Positions 61,350 through 64,000 of a DNA stretch of 64,000 bases are shown here, piece after piece; the first letter of the stretch is position 1, and every line of letters begins with the position of its first letter. The position numbers were made by a program, and so were the translations under genes. Source of the DNA: Girardinichthys multiradiatus (lineage: Eukaryota > Chordata > Actinopteri > Cyprinodontiformes > Goodeidae); NCBI RefSeq assembly GCF_021462225.1, contig NC_061797.1:42116147-42180146 (forward strand). The letters are read 5' to 3'. The notes beneath the pieces were generated by a model. That model made no database searches and had not been told where the DNA came from. It saw only the letters and a list, made by a program, of their open reading frames with translations.

Positions 61350-63691
61350 CTGCACGCAAACACACACAAAAACACACTTATCTGCAAAGCCTGACAAAAA
61401 ACATTTGTCTTTTGGCGGTTTTTTAATGTTTGCATCATAAAATATCTTCTTTATTCCATCTTTTCATCCAAAACTTAATAGCATGAGTTTAAAACTGACA
61501 AATATTCAAGCAAATAAAAGTTGCAGTAAAGTTCAAAAGTGCCTGAGGAACAAGCAGAAAGAGCAGCGTGATCCTTATTTGTAATTAACTTGAACATTTT
61601 ATGGCATTGTATTCTAGAGTCATGCATAAAATAAATAGTCTTGTTTCACTTTTTTCACTAACAATTGAAAAAAAAAAATCCCAGATAATTACAAATTTCT
61701 CTTTTAACGGCTTCTTTTTTTATTTTAAAGGTAATTAAGAATAGATAACACAAAGCCTCTTTTTTAATGTGGATCCATGGCTCAGATAACACCCATACAA
61801 AAGATGTGCACACCCAATATAAGACCAGGGCGCAACCTGCAGTAAGAGAGCAGCTCCGGATGAAGTTACTGGTGTTTCTATTATCTCAGAGGAACTAAAG
61901 GTGTGTGCAGTGAACTAAATGTTCCCACAGGTACAGAAAGAATACAGTGAACACTCAAAGTTAGCAGAATGTTTCCTGAACACATCACAGCTCCTTTATG
62001 GTTAAAAATCTGAGCTTCAAGCAGATGAAGAGGTGGTGTTGGATGTAGGGATTTAGAAGGTGGACAAAACGTTCTTAGACGTGCAGTGATCTAAACTTAA
62101 GGCTGTAAGAGTCTGTGTGAGAGAGAGATAGTGTGTGTTGGCAACAATGGGTCTCTGTTTGTATGTCAGCACAACTGTGGGAACACTGGGAGATTCCACT
62201 GAGGACAGAGACACGTCTCTCCCTGCCAACTTCTCCCTCTGACTGTAACTGTAGAACAAAACAAAAAAAAACCTGAGGAAGGCTGTATAAAAGTACACCA
62301 AGTTAAGAGTTTACTACAATGAAAAACTCGCATTTACTTAGCCAAAAGAGAAAATGAGGAATAAAAGAGCCTCAGATGTTGGGCTGATCACAGGAGCAGC
62401 TCTTCACCAAATGCTCCAAACCCAAAACAATTGAACTCCTTACAAACTATTGACAGCAACAATCCACCACGCAGCCAAAACAGCATGAGGGTACCTTGCG
62501 GTCAGAGTAAAGCCTAATTTCCATGCTTAATACCTACAGTTATAGCTACTGGATGTGCTATATTCAAACTAACATGCAAGGAGTATTAGGCACAGGCCGA
62601 TGATTTCAGTGTTAAGATCTCAGAGATCCCGCCATCAATCATGCTGGAAAACCCCCAGATCACTAAATTGTTCTTGGTTTGTCAGAAGAAATTATTGAAG
62701 GAGGATGTTTTGGTCACAATCTTTACTCATGGCTGTGTTGTTGGGCAGAACTGGGAGGAAACCACCTCTCTTGGAAGGAAAGCAACTCAAAACATAAATT
62801 AAGTCAGTAATCCAAATTGTTAAGACTCTATGTAGCTCTCACCTTTTCCTCTCCATACCTTCCAAACAATCAGAAGATGGATTAAGAGAAAATTAAACCA
62901 ACCATGTCTTTAGCTGTCCATCGTTGTACTTCCTGCAGAATCTCAGTCCATATTTTATGGTTCACTTGGACAAAAATCACTTCTGTGTTGCCATTTTTAA
63001 GCTTCTACATGCACTCACACCCAGATGCTGCAATCTTTAGTTAAGCTCTGGGCTGGCAGCAACATAATTTGGAAGTACAATCTTCCTGGAGTTTGGTGGA
63101 CTGAAACGGACATCTTGAAGCAACTTCTTTGCAGCTGAACCTCTGAGCTTGAAGTTAAAGTCATTTCCTGCCATTCTGAATCAAAGCAATGATGGCTGCA
63201 TGCCATTCTTTGGAGGCAATTGTTGCTAACACAAGACAATAATTTCAAGCACATGCGCCCCTTTTTAACACCATTCAGTCTACTAGTAAGATCAATAGGG
63301 AGATTTCAGCTGGAGTCTTCGTTAGCCTCAGAGCTGCTGATCTATCAACAACTTGATCAGTCTGTGCAAAAACTGAAAACCCTTGAACATGATGCTTAAA
63401 ACTTTTTGTCCTCAGACCCTCAATCCAGGAATCAGGAGCAGCATTAGCATGTCCCATACTGTAAATATATTTAGCCTTATGTCTTTTCAGTACTCTACAA
63501 ACTTCTGTTCAAGCGATTCGAATGCAGGGAAACAGATTTGAAACCATGCCATCTGAAGCTGAACATGTCAGCTCTTTTGTCTGCTCTGAAATGAGGCGTG
63601 CACTTCGCCAAACACCACCGTTGTAGGTGTGTGGAGGCTGAAAGGCAGGAATCCAGGTCACTTTATCTCTGTTATACTGCCAATTACAGTA
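61350..63691. other. Upstream intron of pacsin3, no exon found
   Basis: I looked on the minus strand for F-BAR coding exons and found none convincing. A frame at 62301-62053 follows a TCTACAG acceptor-like site but does not resemble the family. Parts of 62900-63500 may be old repeat but are not assigned. Confidence 0.35.
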
Positions 63692-64000
63692 CAGACCAAA
63701 CGTTTGGACACACCTTCTCATTCAAAGAGTTTTCTTTATTTTCATGACTATGAATATTGTAGCTTCACACTGAAGGCATCAAAACTATGAATTAACACAT
63801 GTGGAATTATATACTGAACAAAAAAGTGTGAAACAACTGAAAATATGTCTTATATTCTAGGTTCTTCAAAGTAGCCACCTTTTGCTTTGATTACTGCTAC
63901 GCACACTCTTGGTATTCTGTTGATGAGCTTCAAGAGGTAGTCACCTGATGTGGTTTTCACTTCACAGGTGTGCCCTGTCAGGTTTAATAAGTGGGATTTC
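63692..64000 (+). mobile_element. Tc1-like transposon (family C), cut by window edge
   Basis: It starts after a TA with CAGACCAAACGTTTGGACAC and continues with TCATTCAAAGAGTTTTC, AGTAGCCACCTTTTGCTTTG and TCACAGGTGTGCCCTGTCAG. I recognise this order as the left end of a fish Tc1-like element that is well preserved in many genomes. The transposase start would lie beyond the window. Confidence 0.75.

Noticed and set aside
62053..62301. A possible additional pacsin3 exon after a TCTACAG acceptor
   Set aside because: The translation has no F-BAR or linker features and no matching donor was found in phase with the exon at 61349.

Overview
The window is nuclear DNA from a ray-finned (teleost) fish. 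The evidence is the spliced vertebrate genes, AT-rich introns, L2/RTE-type LINE fragments, and a dense load of Tc1/mariner copies with fish-type terminal repeats and transposase. I cannot name the species from sequence alone. All gene models below come from reading splice sites and checking that exon lengths sum to a whole number of codons. No alignment was run.

Layout from left to right. 1-3025 is a pile-up of L2-like LINE copies, one of which keeps a 447-residue reverse-transcriptase reading frame. 3589-9490 (minus) is an unrecognised gene predicted to encode an 851-residue, cysteine-free, Ser/Thr/Gln-rich secreted protein with a basic helical tail; it is the best candidate here for something undescribed. 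13780-18625 (minus) is aph1b, a gamma-secretase subunit, complete in six exons (258 aa). 20583-24555 (minus) is a fast skeletal troponin I gene (tnni2-like), complete in six coding exons (175 aa). 27596-47650 (plus) is glg1 (Golgi glycoprotein 1 / ESL-1 / CFR), complete in 26 exons (1135 aa), with a possible 18-nt microexon. 55495-61349 (minus) holds the last three coding exons of a pacsin3-like gene, whose 5' part lies beyond the window. tnni2 and glg1 are divergent; glg1 and pacsin3 converge.

Between and inside the genes are relics of at least three Tc1-like families. One 1,610-bp copy downstream of glg1 is very young: its 200-bp terminal inverted repeats look identical and its transposase frame is broken by a single stop codon. 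Other structures of note are a 48-bp minisatellite in the probable pacsin3 3' UTR, two sets of diverged tandem repeats, a head-to-head telomere-like palindrome in glg1 intron 1, and a start-stop uORF just before the glg1 start codon.

The genes do not form a pathway or operon. aph1b (intramembrane proteolysis), tnni2 (muscle regulation), glg1 (Golgi trafficking and growth-factor handling) and pacsin3 (membrane curvature, endocytosis) are neighbours by chromosome history.
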